In this document: piece after piece, positions 22,113 to 33,199 of the stretch
Position numbering within the stretch: position 1 is the first letter of the stretch
Layout: each line of letters opens with the position of its first letter
Assembly (NCBI GenBank): GCA_021018995.1
Contig: CM037589.1
Coordinates: 10,927,001-10,991,000, forward strand
Reading direction: 5' to 3'
Length of the DNA: 64,000 nucleotides
From: Chloranthus sessilifolius
Taxonomy: Eukaryota > Streptophyta > Magnoliopsida > Chloranthales > Chloranthaceae
Made by a program: the position numbers and the translations under genes
Notes under the pieces: model-generated
Databases searched by the model: none
Seen by the model: only the letters and a program-made list of their open reading frames with translations
Told to the model about the DNA's origin: nothing

Positions 22113-22609
22113 AATAATTTATATATATGACAGGATTCATGGAATTGAGCTCTACCTAGCTATGGGTTTGATTGCACCATTAGGATTCTCAAAGTCAAAG
22201 TGGTCCACCTATCCAATGAGGGATATCATGAAATTTATGATCCTGGATAGAGACAACTAGTTGATTGCAGAGCTTTCATTTATGGAATTGATCACTCTTT
22301 TCAGTCACCTGTATCGGACCTAAACCGCAAAGTTACGTTAAAATGTCGCCTTTGCAATTTTTGAGAGCCTTAAAATCAGTTATAATCAATTTTTTATGGG
22401 AAAAACCATACCACTTTGAATCGAAGGATGAAGATCGGTTTTGTCATTGATCAATAGATCCAACATGGGTCAGAGGATCTTGTATTAAATGCATATATAT
22501 ATTTGTTGGTATGCAGATGGGGATCTGATATTACTTATATACAAGTGTTTATATGTTGAAAAAATGAGTTTCTTTTGCCTAAATTGAATAATATTTGAAA
22601 TTAATGTTT

Positions 22610-23020
22610 GAGAGTCATTACTTGCACACGCTTTTCAAGTGATTGTGCCAGATTACACTGAATTTAAAAGAAAGACTTGCATGTTTGGTGACCTCTACTA
22701 TGTGAAAACATCATCTAAGCCGCTTGATTTGAAGGCCATGAGTTACAGATATCAGTTGTAAAAGATTATAACAAAATATAATTTTCATTATTTGATTATA
22801 CGGAGTCAAAGGCTATTATATAATTCAATAGTTGACTACAAAAGAACATATGACAAGTATCGTGTTTTGCTCCACTTTTATGTACTAGAGATCTATTGAT
22901 CATGAACTTCAAATCTAATGGCCCATATTGCATTTTCACATATCACATGTCCCTAAAATACCAAGTCTTTCTTTAAATTTGGTGCAATCACTTGAAAAGC
23001 GTGTGCAAGTAATGACTCCC
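22610..23020. mobile_element. Mutator-type MITE (family B), best-preserved copy
   Basis: The 34-bp arms at 22612-22645 and 22985-23018 are perfectly inverse (GAGTCATTACTTGCACACGC...). The flanks TTAATGTTT (22601-22609) and TTAATATTT (23021-23029) agree at 8 of 9 bases. The core shares AATCAGAT-type and CTAAGCCGCTTGATTTGAAGG words with the other family B copies. Nested in the LARD-like interior. Confidence 0.85.
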
Positions 23021-23980
23021 TTAATATTTTCTTATGCAATTCTTCGGGGAGGTCCTCAAGGATGTGGGTGAAGTTTTGGTGCATGGTGCACCCAATTCTT
23101 CTATTTAATAAACATTGGGTTGTTATGGCCCCCAAATCTACCTATGTGTTGTGAGAATTATAATGGTGTATGTTTTCTTAGTGGATCAAGTCTTGTTTTG
23201 GGTTTCATTCTTGGAAAGAATATGTTTGTGGACTTATAATGATTTGAATCTTATGATTATGGGCTTATAATGATTTGATTTTTCGTGATCTTTTAGGCCC
23301 GTCTCTAGGTTGAAATTGGATCATAGCTTGAGCTAATCATATACGACCCAATTCAATCCCATTGAAAAGGTTTTCTTCATTTAAGTGTATTGGCCCAATT
23401 TTAAGTCCGATTTTGACTCATTAGTAGTCAATTTCAATCTACTCGTTAAAGCCTATGCTTTAGAATTATTATTGGTAACAATTAATGACTGTATATCATG
23501 AAATAAATTTTTTTTGTGACGCAAATGATGTGCCTAATATATTGGTGTTACATATGTTTTTTGGATCATGAGTTTGATCTTATAACCCAAGTGTCAGTGT
23601 TTATTGCTAATTTTGACATCGCTTATTATTTAAAATATTATTTTCTAACACTCTTGACTATCTGCATGTTACACACATACACTTTATCATAAGTTGGTTA
23701 AACTCTTGAGACTAGACATATCAGGTTTAAGTCTTTCCAATGTGGCTAAGAAAGACCGTTAAAGTGGTAATTCGAGAGACTATAATTGAAGTAGGATTGG
23801 ATCTGTCCAAAGGTGATCATTCTATGGAGGTTGTTGTTTATTAAATCTTGAGATTTTATCTCATTAAGATCACCTTGTGCATTGATTTACATAGAGTTAT
23901 TGATTTTGCTTAAAGGTAATACATTAATTTTATGTAAATAGGGTTAATAGAATAGTTGTAAGTATAAAAAAGAGAGAATA

Positions 23981-24148
23981 ATGATTCTCTTGCCTAAAGG
24001 TATTGAATCATCGGGATCAAATCAGAAACATAAGCGATTAGATATACGCGCGTTTTTCTCTGTCCTATGGGAGATGATAGGTTGTACACTCAGTTGTTGT
24101 CCAAAAGTGATGATGGATGTTGCACATTATCTATACCCAAAAAATTAA
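23981..24148 (+). other. 55-codon ORF in LARD-like interior
   Basis: It opens with MILLPKGIESSGSNQKHKR and ends DVAHYLYPKN. The same frame is open in the inverted copy at 28996-29193 (MMIFFPKGSESSGSNRKHKR ... DVAHYLYP). No known domain. Comparing 46 codons by eye I count about 6 synonymous and 14 amino-acid-changing differences, which looks neutral, so coding is doubtful. Confidence 0.25.
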
Positions 24149-25214
24149 TTATTTGCACATGATAAAACACTCTAATGATCCAAAAAATTAATTAGACTTT
24201 TTTGGTGACATGTTATTATGTTTATATTATTGGTGATATGTTATCATGTTTATATTCTTGGTGGATTTTATGGTTTGTGACATAATTTTGTTATGTATTT
24301 TTTAATATTAAATAGTGGATATATCGATATGACTATTTGTTAAAATAATATATTTGCAAATCATTATGATGTGGGGATCTCCGTTTATATTTTATCATAA
24401 TTTATTATAAAAATTACCTTTTAAAAATGACAATATATTTTGAATATAAGTTATTATTTAATGATTATATAGTTCTATTGTTACATCATGATTGTTACTA
24501 TAAGGGATTGGTAAAGTCTTAACCTTTGCATTTTTAGTGAGAGTTATCTCACTTCTAAACTGCAATTATTATTAATACATCTTAAAATTTATCTTATATA
24601 TACATGTATATTCTGGGTAGAGCTTTTCACAAAATTAGATGAAATTTTCTACAATGATATTTTCGGTGGGGTTTATCACAAATTATGGGTGAAATTTTTC
24701 ATAATTTGTTGGGTGGCACATCTTGGTGAGTGAGCCAATAAGATTTTACCTTAATCTTAATTGTGAGTATTGGTACCCCTTCGAATTTGCTCGGACTTGA
24801 ACGTGATTATGCACTACGTTAATAACTTCTTATTTTCATAATTAGGTGAAGTATTTCACAAACTAAAGTTTTCTGGATGTCAGAACAATATACAACGAGT
24901 ATGGAGCAGGACATTATGAATTTGTACACTTTAGTTACACATTTGGTTCACATGTTAAATGAGCTATCATCTCTCAAATTTATTATTAATAACAGTTTTG
25001 TGACCATCTAACTGTCGTAGTTTCGATTTCAGAAAATTATATACTATGTGTATTAATAATCCATTCTTATATTTTCATTAAATTCGGGTGATATTTGGGA
25101 ATGCCTAAATTATTTCAAACAATATTTTATTTTCAGAGTACACTCGTTTTGGTTACCTAATCCAGTAAGAGTCGTTTTTAAAACTATAGTGCATGTGTGG
25201 ACCAAGTAGGAGAC

Positions 25215-25709
25215 TATTGAAATTTTTATGGAAACTCAAAATTCTTATTTTCTGTGGCCCACACACTAGGATTTTATAAAAACCTAGATTGTTGTTGCTT
25301 GAAATAATAAAGGACATTATTGAGAATTGAAGGAAACCTTAAGCTTTCCAGATTTACATGTAATTCTTATTCCTATTAGAATACCTTGATAAACAGTATT
25401 TTAAGCACGGTATGACTCTTCATGTTATATATATAGGCGAACGTCCCCCACTCACTACACACAAGTCTTTTGGTATCTTCCCATCAAAAGAGTGTAACAA
25501 AAGAGGCATGTAGAGTCACCTTCATCTTTCTTAACAAGGAAAAACTTTGGGTTGCATACCATTGCGTCGGCTTGAATTAACGATTACGATCTTCGCGATA
25601 AAATACGCACATATATTTTAATTTATGAATTATTGATTTATTATTTTGGTTGATCATACGCTTAGATCATAGGGCAAATATTTTGGTGGTTGGATCGATA
25701 GATCCAACA
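25215..25709 (+). repeat. 3' LTR of LARD-like copy 1
   Basis: It starts TATTGAAATTTTTATGG (the TG mutated to TA) and ends GATAGATCCAACA. It is preceded by the purine tract. A TATATATATAGG box lies at about 25427. Confidence 0.8.
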
Positions 25710-25870
25710 ACCAAAATAAGACTATTAGCGACAGTAAAAAATTGCCGCTATTAACAAAAAAATTACCGCTAATACCCTTATCATTAATAGTCTTAATAAT
25801 TTTTTAGTTAATAACTATAATTTTTTGCTACAAAGAATTATTGCTAATAGCCTTATTTTTTTTTTTGTAG
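25710..25870. mobile_element. CACTA-type MITE, degenerate
   Basis: It shares AAGACTATTAGCG-CAG and ACCGCTAATACCCTT-TAATAGTCTTAATA with the better CACTA MITE at 30947-31089, and ends in TTTTTTTTGTAGT, a decayed inverse of CACTACAAAA. The boundary with the adjoining LTR is uncertain by a few bases. Confidence 0.5.
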
Positions 25871-25875
25871 TAAAT

Positions 25876-27442
25876 CCTAACTTGTGTCCATATTTTGGGA
25901 GATGGAGTTCATGCTACTCTAGCGTCAAACCATGTAACTCTTTCACAGAGTTCCGGACCGGTATTTATATTATATATCACTTGCTACTACAATCTCTACT
26001 GAACTTGTTGTAAATTGTGATATATAAAGGCTAAAATAGCATTAGACAGTTTCAAGATCCCTCATCCAATTAATTGAAAATTATAATTTCCCTCGTAAGC
26101 TTTTGAAAATCCCAAGATCCTTCATTTAAGCGAAAAAAATGTTGTTAAAACTATTGGATGGAGGATGTTCCTTCATCTACCGATTAAAAAAAAAAATAGC
26201 AATTCCTCCGTCTACATTGTATCTCGTGATTTGAATTAATGGAGTTGCTCTTTGCCAGAAACAAAAAGAAGAGAACCTATCAAAGATAAAATGACCAAAA
26301 AATTCTAGATTTATAATTTTCAAGTTAAAAGAGGCATCACATCATGTCAACACACTTTAAAGTCCGAAAAAAGGAAAATGACATTGGAAAGCCTGCTGTA
26401 AGCCTGTGCTTACTCAAGTACAAATCTGCATACCAGGGCCCAAGCAAGTTACAAACAGACCATGGCAGGCCCTGATTGGCGATATATATACAAACTGCGG
26501 TGGGCCATGCTAACTGATACAATTGCTCTTATTCTTTTTCTTTTTAGGCTTTTCTCAAAAAAGAATAAGTAAATTGGCCGATATGGTATCGACAATACCT
26601 TATCTGTATGCCGATGCCGTATCCGTTGAAGATGAATGGATACCCAATACCTGAGTTTGATACCTTGCTTTTAACCCCTGATTTTTATTTTATTTTTCAA
26701 AATCAATGAAAGCCTAATTGGTATCCTACTCGAGCATCAATACGTGATGTCGATGCCAAGATCTTGGGTGGGCATACGTAGGCCACTACAAGACTCATGA
26801 TGTGAGCTTACTTGATCATTGTGAAGCCCTACCGAACACTAGCTTGGTGCGAGCACCATCAGACCTGCGATGTCTCCATTAGCCCACAACAGGCTTTACT
26901 AAACCAGGGTGGGCTTTCATAGCCTGTTGTAGGATGCATGCGAGAGGCTTCACTAGACCGTGTTGGGCTTGTAGTATTCCGCGGCGAGTTATAAAAGACC
27001 ATCGAGTCTTTTAAATGACCGTCCCGAATTACAAAAGCCCTCTATAGTAGTGAGGTTCGTAATACATTATTTTTCGAAATTGTTAAAAAAAAAAATAATA
27101 ACCTTAGCTTGAAATCGATCTTAAGAAATTGCCAAAACACTCTTAATAAGTAAAACTATTTTTTTTTTACTTTAATTGCTCACTGGGCATAATAGATGCT
27201 TTACTCATAATTAAAGCGCATCCGCGTTATGTTTCACTTTGAACGAAAATGTTATCGCTATTTTTTTTTTTTTTAATCTTTTTTATGATAGTAAAAAAGA
27301 ATGTAGAATTTTTTTTTATGATAGTTAAAAAGAATGGAGATTTTTAAGATTATAGGAGAAAAATAATAATGTCCTATAATTGAAGGGATCTTGCAAAAAT
27401 GTCCAATAGCCCTACATGTCTACATCTATGTGTTGAATATAT
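25876..27442. other. Intergenic between two facing LARD-like elements
   Basis: No gene recognised. A hairpin with TATATATCAC / GTGATATATA arms lies near 25970-26025. A patch of GGCCGATATGGTATCG and GCCGTATCC words at 26570-26665 resembles the foldback family. 26760-27060 is GC-richer but has no long ORF. Confidence 0.5.
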
Positions 27443-27922
27443 TGTTCCGATCACCCAAATATTTTTCTTAGGATCTAGGCGTATGAACAATCAAAATAAT
27501 AAATAAACAATTCATAAATCAAAATGTATGTGCATGCCTTATTGCGAAGATCGTGACCATTGATTCAAGTCGACACAAGGTAGGCGATCTGAAGCTTTTC
27601 CAGCCTCTTTTTATGAAAGATTAAAGTGGCTCTATCTGCCTCTCTTGCTACACTCTCTTGATGTGAAGATCTCAAAAGGTTTGTGTGTAGTAAGCGAGAG
27701 ACGTCCACCTATACATATAGCATAAAGAGTCATATCCTACTTAGAATACCGTCCATTAAGATATTCTAATAAGACTAAGAATCACATGTAAGTTAGGAAA
27801 TCTTAAGGTTCTCAATAATACCCTTTATTATTTCAAGCAACTGCAATCCATGATTTTATAAAATCTTAGTGTGTATGGGTCACACAAAATAAAAATTTTG
27901 AGATTCTATAAAAATTCTAACA
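27443..27922 (-). repeat. 3' LTR of LARD-like copy 2
   Basis: On the + strand it runs from TGTTCCGATCACCC to AAAATTCTAACA. It is colinear in inverse with 25215-25709. Confidence 0.75.
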
Positions 27923-28995
27923 GTCTCCCAATTGGTCCACATGCGGACTATAGTTATAAAAATGATTCCCACTTGATTAGACAACTAAAACGAGTACACT
28001 CTGAAAGTAAAACGTTGTTTGAAATAAATTAGGCATTCCCAAACATCACCCGAATTTAATGAAAATATAAGAATGGATCATGAATGCACATAGTATACAA
28101 TTTTCTGAAATCGATACTAAGACAGTTTCATGATCACAAAATTATTATTAACAACAAATTTGAGAGATGATAATCAATTTTAAATACCCACAGTGTGCAA
28201 ATTTATAATGTCCCACTCCATACTCCTCATAAGTTGTTTTGACATCTAGAAAACTCTAACTTGTGAATTACTTCACTTGATCGTCAGAACAAAAGTTAAT
28301 TAACATGGTGCCTAATAACGTTCAACTTTGAGTAAATTCAAAAGAGTATCAATACTCATAGGCAAAATTTAGGTAAAATCTTATTGACTCACTCACGAAG
28401 GTGTGCCACCCAAAATTTGTGAAAAAATTTCACTTACAATTTATGAAAAACTCAACTCATAATATAATTGTATAAAAAAAAAAATTCACCTGATTTTGTG
28501 AAAAACCTCACCCAGAATATACATGTATATATAAGATAAATTTTTTTTAATATCAATAAATAATAACGACAATTTAGAATTGAGATAATTCTCACTCAAA
28601 ATACAAAGTTTAAGACTTTACCAATCTCTTACGATGACAATCGTGATGTAATAATAAAATTATATAACCATTAAATAATAAATCATGTTCAAAGTATAAT
28701 AGTTAATTTTAAAAATAAATTTTTATAATAAATCGTGATAAAACATAAATAGAGATCCCCACTCCATAATGATTTGCAAATATATTCTTTTAACAAAGAG
28801 TCATATCGATAAATCTACTATTTAATATTAAAAGTTATATCACCAATCATAAAATTCACTATGGATATAGACATGATAACATGGCACCAAAAAAAATTTA
28901 AAAGACCAATGTCCACAAAGGAATCCAAAATAACTATAAGTCATTAATATCCACCACGAATAAAATAATTTGTATTAGCAGTATGAACGAATTGA

Positions 28996-29193
28996 TTAAA
29001 GTATTTTATCATGTGCAAATAATCCACTATTTGGGTATAAATAATGTGCAACATCCAACATCACCTTTGGGCAAAAATTGAGTGTACAATCTATCCTCTC
29101 TCCCAAGATGCAGAAAAATGCACGTAGGCCTATTCGCTTATGTTTCCGATTTGATCCCGATGATTCACTACCTTTGGGAAAGAAAATCATCAT
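28996..29193 (-). other. 65-codon ORF in LARD-like copy 2
   Basis: Counterpart of the ORF at 23981-24148, ten codons longer at its C-terminus because the stop differs. No known domain. See that entry for the neutral-looking substitution pattern. Confidence 0.25.
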
Positions 29194-30169
29194 TCACTCT
29201 CCTTTATACTTACGACTATTCTATTCATCCCATTTACATGAAATTACTGAATCACCTTTGGACAGAATCAATAACATCATGCAAATCAGTGCACAAGGTG
29301 ATCTTAATGAAATAAAATCTCAAGATTCAAGAAACAATGACTTTCATAGAATGATCACCCTTAGGCAGATACAATTCTACTTCAATTATAGTCTCTCGAA
29401 CGACCACTTTAACGATCTTTCTTAACCCCATTGAAAAGATCTAGACCCAATATGTCTAGTCTCAAGAGTTTAACCAACCCACTGTAAAGTGTATATGTGT
29501 AACTTGCAAATAGTTAAAAGTGCCACAAAATAATATTTTAAACAATGAGTTAATATTTTAAATAATAAGGGATGTCAAAATTAGTCATAAAAACATACAC
29601 TTGGGTCATAAGATCGAACTCATGATCCAAAAAACACATGTAATACCAATTTACTAGGCACATTACTGGGTCACAAAAAAAAAAGTTTATTCCGTGATAT
29701 ATAGTCATTAACAGTATAATAAAGTAACTTGAAAAAAAAAAATTAATTAGACATTACCCATATAGGTTCCAAGAAATCACACAGCCGTGCTCAATCCAAG
29801 CCCAAAACAATAATAGGTCCTTTAAAGAGTCCAAAAGTGCTCTAATTATTATTAAACAATAATATGTCCTTTAAAGAGTCCACAAAATAATATTCATTCA
29901 AGAGCTTCATTTTCCCTTGTCTATTTTGTCATGTAGTGATTTCGGATCAATTTTGCATATATCTATATTACCGAGATTTTAGACAAAATATCAAGTTGTA
30001 TACATAAAATGGATATGAATGTGGAAGCTTAGTCCCTTCACCTTCTCAATATAAATTGTATAGAAAAGGGAAACAAGTTTAATAAATTAAAGAGTCCTAA
30101 TCATGGATCAAAATCTTGTTTTTTCGACACGTTTCGTTTCCAGATGATACTTTTCGATTTTTTCTCAAA

Positions 30170-30173
<4 letters not shown>

Positions 30174-30234
<61 letters not shown>
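30174..30234. repeat. (TA)n microsatellite
   Basis: About 30 TA units, almost pure. The IYIYIY-type ORFs spanning it in several frames are artefacts of the repeat. Confidence 0.95.
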
Positions 30235-30236
<2 letters not shown>

Positions 30237-30271
30237 TCACCGTCCTCCAACCTTTCACGTGGAGCTCCAAA

Positions 30272-30299
30272 TGGCACCCAAAACACTTTTTGGGTGCCA
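30272..30299. repeat. Perfect 12-bp stem, 4-base loop
   Basis: TGGCACCCAAAA, loop CACT, TTTTGGGTGCCA. It lies 38 bp after the (TA)n tract. No T-run terminator context or gene nearby. Probably part of a foldback element. Confidence 0.7.
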
Positions 30300-30914
30300 C
30301 GTAGACCTTGGGTGCATTGCTTAGATCATCTTATATCAAAACCGATAATTTGAAATTATTGGATGTTACATTAAACGATAAGGACTATACAAACGATACA
30401 TTGAATCATAATTTGACTATTTTTTCAGGGGGGCGATAAAAACCTAAAGTATCATATCGGTGAGGTCCAAAACCGATACGTATCGGTATTGGACGATATT
30501 TTGACCCATGGTTCTAATACGACTCAGGTTGTCTAGTGGCTTATCATGAACAAAGAGTCATTATTTAGATGTGAGTTCAGTTGTCGCTATACGTGTCAAA
30601 CTAATTCACAGACATGCCTTGGATTCTCCACTCTACTCAAGGAACTTTACCGACAAAAGAGTGTCTAGAGAGGATTTACAAATTAATATGGTGAACCCCA
30701 AAGTCGATATATGTAATCATCATTGACAAATCGAATAGTAGATCAAATGCAAGTCCCCGTCGCAGCCAAAAGTGATCTCTACTCGGTGTTGGTGAGCATC
30801 GGCACCCTTCCTCGCTATTTGTTGATAGATATGGGGAGTGATCTCATGTGGATTCTGAACTATGTAAGAATTGTTTTGATCAATCATACATCAAAACCTT
30901 GCTATGATACCAAT

Positions 30915-31314
30915 TGTTGGATCTATTGACCCGACCACCCAAATATCTCTGTAAAAATTAAGACTATTAGCGGCAGCCAAAAACTGCCACTATTAACAAA
31001 AAAACTACTGCTAATACCCTTGCCGCTAATAATCTTAATAGTTTTTTTTATAATAGCGGCAGTTCTTTGCAGTCTTATGTTTTGTAGTGTATTTACCCTA
31101 GAATCTAGGCATATGATCAATCAAAATAATAAATCAACAATTCATAAACTAAAATGTATGCGTGTACCTTATCGCGAAGATCGTGATCGTTAATTCAAGT
31201 CGACGCAAGATAAGCGTTCCGAAGCTTTAGTGAGAGGGGGACGTTCACCTATATAATACCGACATGTAAACCTGGAAATCTTGAGGTTCAATTTTATAAA
31301 ATACTACTGTGTTG
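30915..31314 (-). repeat. 5' LTR of LARD-like copy 2, damaged
   Basis: It starts TGTTGGATCTATTGACC on the + strand and follows the family LTR to about 31314. A middle block of roughly 120-140 bp and the outer end are missing, and the MITE 30947-31089 is inserted. Confidence 0.7.
30947..31089. mobile_element. CACTA-type MITE (143 bp) in a LARD LTR
   Basis: It ends in TTTTGTAGTG, the inverse of the CACTA terminus CACTACAAAA. The left end CTCTGTAAAAATTAAGAC is its degenerate partner. TAT is duplicated on both sides (30944-30946, 31090-31092), the 3-bp size expected for CACTA. The sister LTR at 21180-21200 preserves the unoccupied site, which confirms the insertion. The interior is a nested palindrome of TAGCGGCAG words. 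Confidence 0.85.
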
Positions 31315-31518
31315 CCGTATGATAGTGAACTGGCTCTACCAGCTTTACCCAAGTCAACTACCCCTGTGGCGGGTGGGAACCCTAAATGGTTATATGAGCC
31401 TTTAAATTTTTATTTTCTATTTTTTATTTTTGAGGAGAGGTTATATGAGCTAAAAGTTACGTAATTAATAAACATATTACTTGGTCAAATGACTGAAAAG
31501 AAAGCTTGCTTCTCGCCA

Positions 31519-31671
31519 CCAAGGATTAAAATATCGGGTAAAATTTCGGTTTCGGGCATGACTGAAATCGAAAATTTGGACCAAAATTTCTGTCGAAAAC
31601 CGATAGTTTGGCCGAAATTTCGACCGAAAATTTGAGTCCCATACAAAATATGACCGAAATTTTGATCCTTG
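31519..31671. mobile_element. Foldback element, CCGAAATTTCGG type
   Basis: The ends CAAGGATTAAAATATCGG and CCGAAATTTTGATCCTTG are inverse. The interior is filled with AAAATTTCGGTTTCGG, CGAAAATTTGGACC and GGCCGAAATTTCGACC words. Confidence 0.6.
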
Positions 31672-31824
31672 CTCATCACTGGTGACTTTAACGCAAGTTA
31701 AGGTGTACTCTGAGAATAAAACGAGCTGTATTGTTCAATCAAGCACCCTTCCTTTAAGGATGGGACGGTGTTAGATGCAATCTCATTATTTGATATTTTC
31801 ATGTCATTCGATCTACTAAATATA

Positions 31825-32582
31825 GGAATTGACCTTGGTAACTGTCATTTAAAAGATCTTATGCCATGAATTATTTAAAATGTGGGTAATTCATACAATC
31901 AAAATGATAGATCATAAAAGCATATTTGTGTCAGGAATAAATCAGCTTGTAAAAAATATGAAGAAATTTGGCAAAAGTCGCCAAATTTGGGAAAAATACA
32001 GTCAAAATTTCGGGAAAATAAACAAAAAAAGATTATAAAATATACTATTTTAAAATTATAAAAAATAAAACAAAATAAATTAAAGAAATAAAAGTTTTTG
32101 GCCAAATTCGAAAAAATCTTAGAAAAAGTTGAATATAATTTGCAAAATTCGTGAATTATTCGAAAATTTGGGAGAATAATTCGGATATTTTTAATTTTGT
32201 CGAAAATCCGTAAATCATTTGCAACATTTTCAAAAAGTCGGCGAATTTGGTCACTATGTCGTTGGGCAATGATCCTAAAAATAGTGTTTTAAGGAAATTT
32301 GAATCATTAGATCTGTACACTCTGAAACACACCCTTGTTCTTAATTTTTAATGGCTGATAATAAAGTTTATCAATTGGATTATTCAAATTTACTTATAGG
32401 CATTTTTCTTTAGTTGAGACTATTCCAAATGATGGATTGTCACTTGGACAAAAAAAAAGATTGATAATAATGTGCATCATATACAATAATAAATCACACT
32501 TCAATGGTGTAAAATAAAAATGTCTAATTTAAGGGTGTAAACACCATTTTGGTGTTTAAACATCGATCAGGAGCCAGTATCC
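31825..32582. mobile_element. MITE family A, copy 4, with a nested insert
   Basis: The left part (GTCATTTAAAAGATCTTATGCC, CATACAATCAAAATGATAGATCAT) and the right part (CCTAAAAATAGTGTTTTAAGG, AATAAATCACACTTCAATGGTG, ACACCATTTTGGTGTTTAAAC) are colinear with copy 5 next door. They are separated by about 340 bp (about 31925-32265) of CGAAAATTTGG/CCAAATTTGGG-rich sequence absent from the other copies. Confidence 0.55.
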
Positions 32583-32589
32583 CCTTGAA

Positions 32590-33000
32590 TTTGACTTTCG
32601 TAGACCGTCATTTAAACACTAGTTTAAACGATCTTCCACCGTCAATGGTTTAAATTGTGGATGATCCATACCATCAAAGTGATAATTATAGGTTGAAGTG
32701 TAACAAGCCCAAAAATAGTGATTTTGGGAGATTTAAACCATCCGATTTGTGGACTATGATATCAAATGTTATTTTTATTTTAATAGTTGATATTAAAGTT
32801 AGATTAATGAGACGACTCACATCAACTTATAAGCATGTTTCTTTAGACTAAGACATGTTTCAACGATAGATTGTTATTTAAAAAATGTAGATCCATCACA
32901 CATGTGCGCCACATGATATAATAATAAATTATACTTCAATGGTGTAATAAATTTTTTTACTTTTAATGGTGTAAGAGTATGCAGATTGTGCACTACTATG
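32590..33000. mobile_element. MITE family A, copy 5
   Basis: It runs from CCGTCATTTAAACACTAG through GATCCATACCATCAAAGTGAT, AAAAATAGTGATTTTGGGAG, TAATAGTTGATATTAAAG and GTGCGCCACATGAT to ACTTCAATGGTGTAA. The 64-codon ORF inside is not conserved between copies. Confidence 0.6.
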
Positions 33001-33199
33001 TAAAACAAAATTACACTCAGATTCCCTTTGTCCTAGTCTTTTAGAATACTCTTGTCGAGTATAAAAAAAAAATTACACTCTTCTTGAATCCGATTTTCAT
33101 CAACCCAAATCATCGTACGATTCGAATCACACTTCAACAGGTGGGTGCCTCTAAATCCATCTTAAATTATTCAGTTATTTCTTTAAAAAAAATCCTAAA

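Larger units (their letters stand above)
20734..25709 (+). mobile_element. Gene-less LTR retrotransposon (LARD-like), copy 1
   Basis: Two LTRs of about 490 bp (20734-21222, 25215-25709) bound a 4-kb interior. A primer-binding site TTGGTATTAGAGC starts at 21224, close to the initiator-Met tRNA site TGGTATCAGAGC of Ty1/copia elements. A purine tract AAGTAGGAGAC sits just before the 3' LTR. No gag, protease, integrase or reverse transcriptase motif is visible in the interior, so it would need proteins in trans. A second, inverted family member lies at 27443-31314 and matches it in LTR and interior. No flanking 5-bp duplication was found; the right flank is occupied by a MITE. Two MITEs are nested inside. 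Confidence 0.75.
27443..31314 (-). mobile_element. Gene-less LTR retrotransposon (LARD-like), copy 2
   Basis: Same family as 20734-25709, in inverse orientation. The 3' LTR (27443-27922) is preceded, in element sense, by the purine tract TTGGGAGAC. The 5' LTR (30915-31314) is followed by the primer-binding site TTGGTATCATAGC. The 3-kb interior matches copy 1 for long stretches, for example GGTGATCATTCTATG and GATCACCTTGTGCA, but has no gag or pol. The 5' LTR has lost an internal block and its outer end and has gained a CACTA MITE. A long (TA)n tract and a strong hairpin lie near its 5' side. Confidence 0.7.

Noticed and set aside
30097-30353. IYIYIY-rich ORFs on both strands
   Set aside because: Translations of a (TA)n microsatellite.
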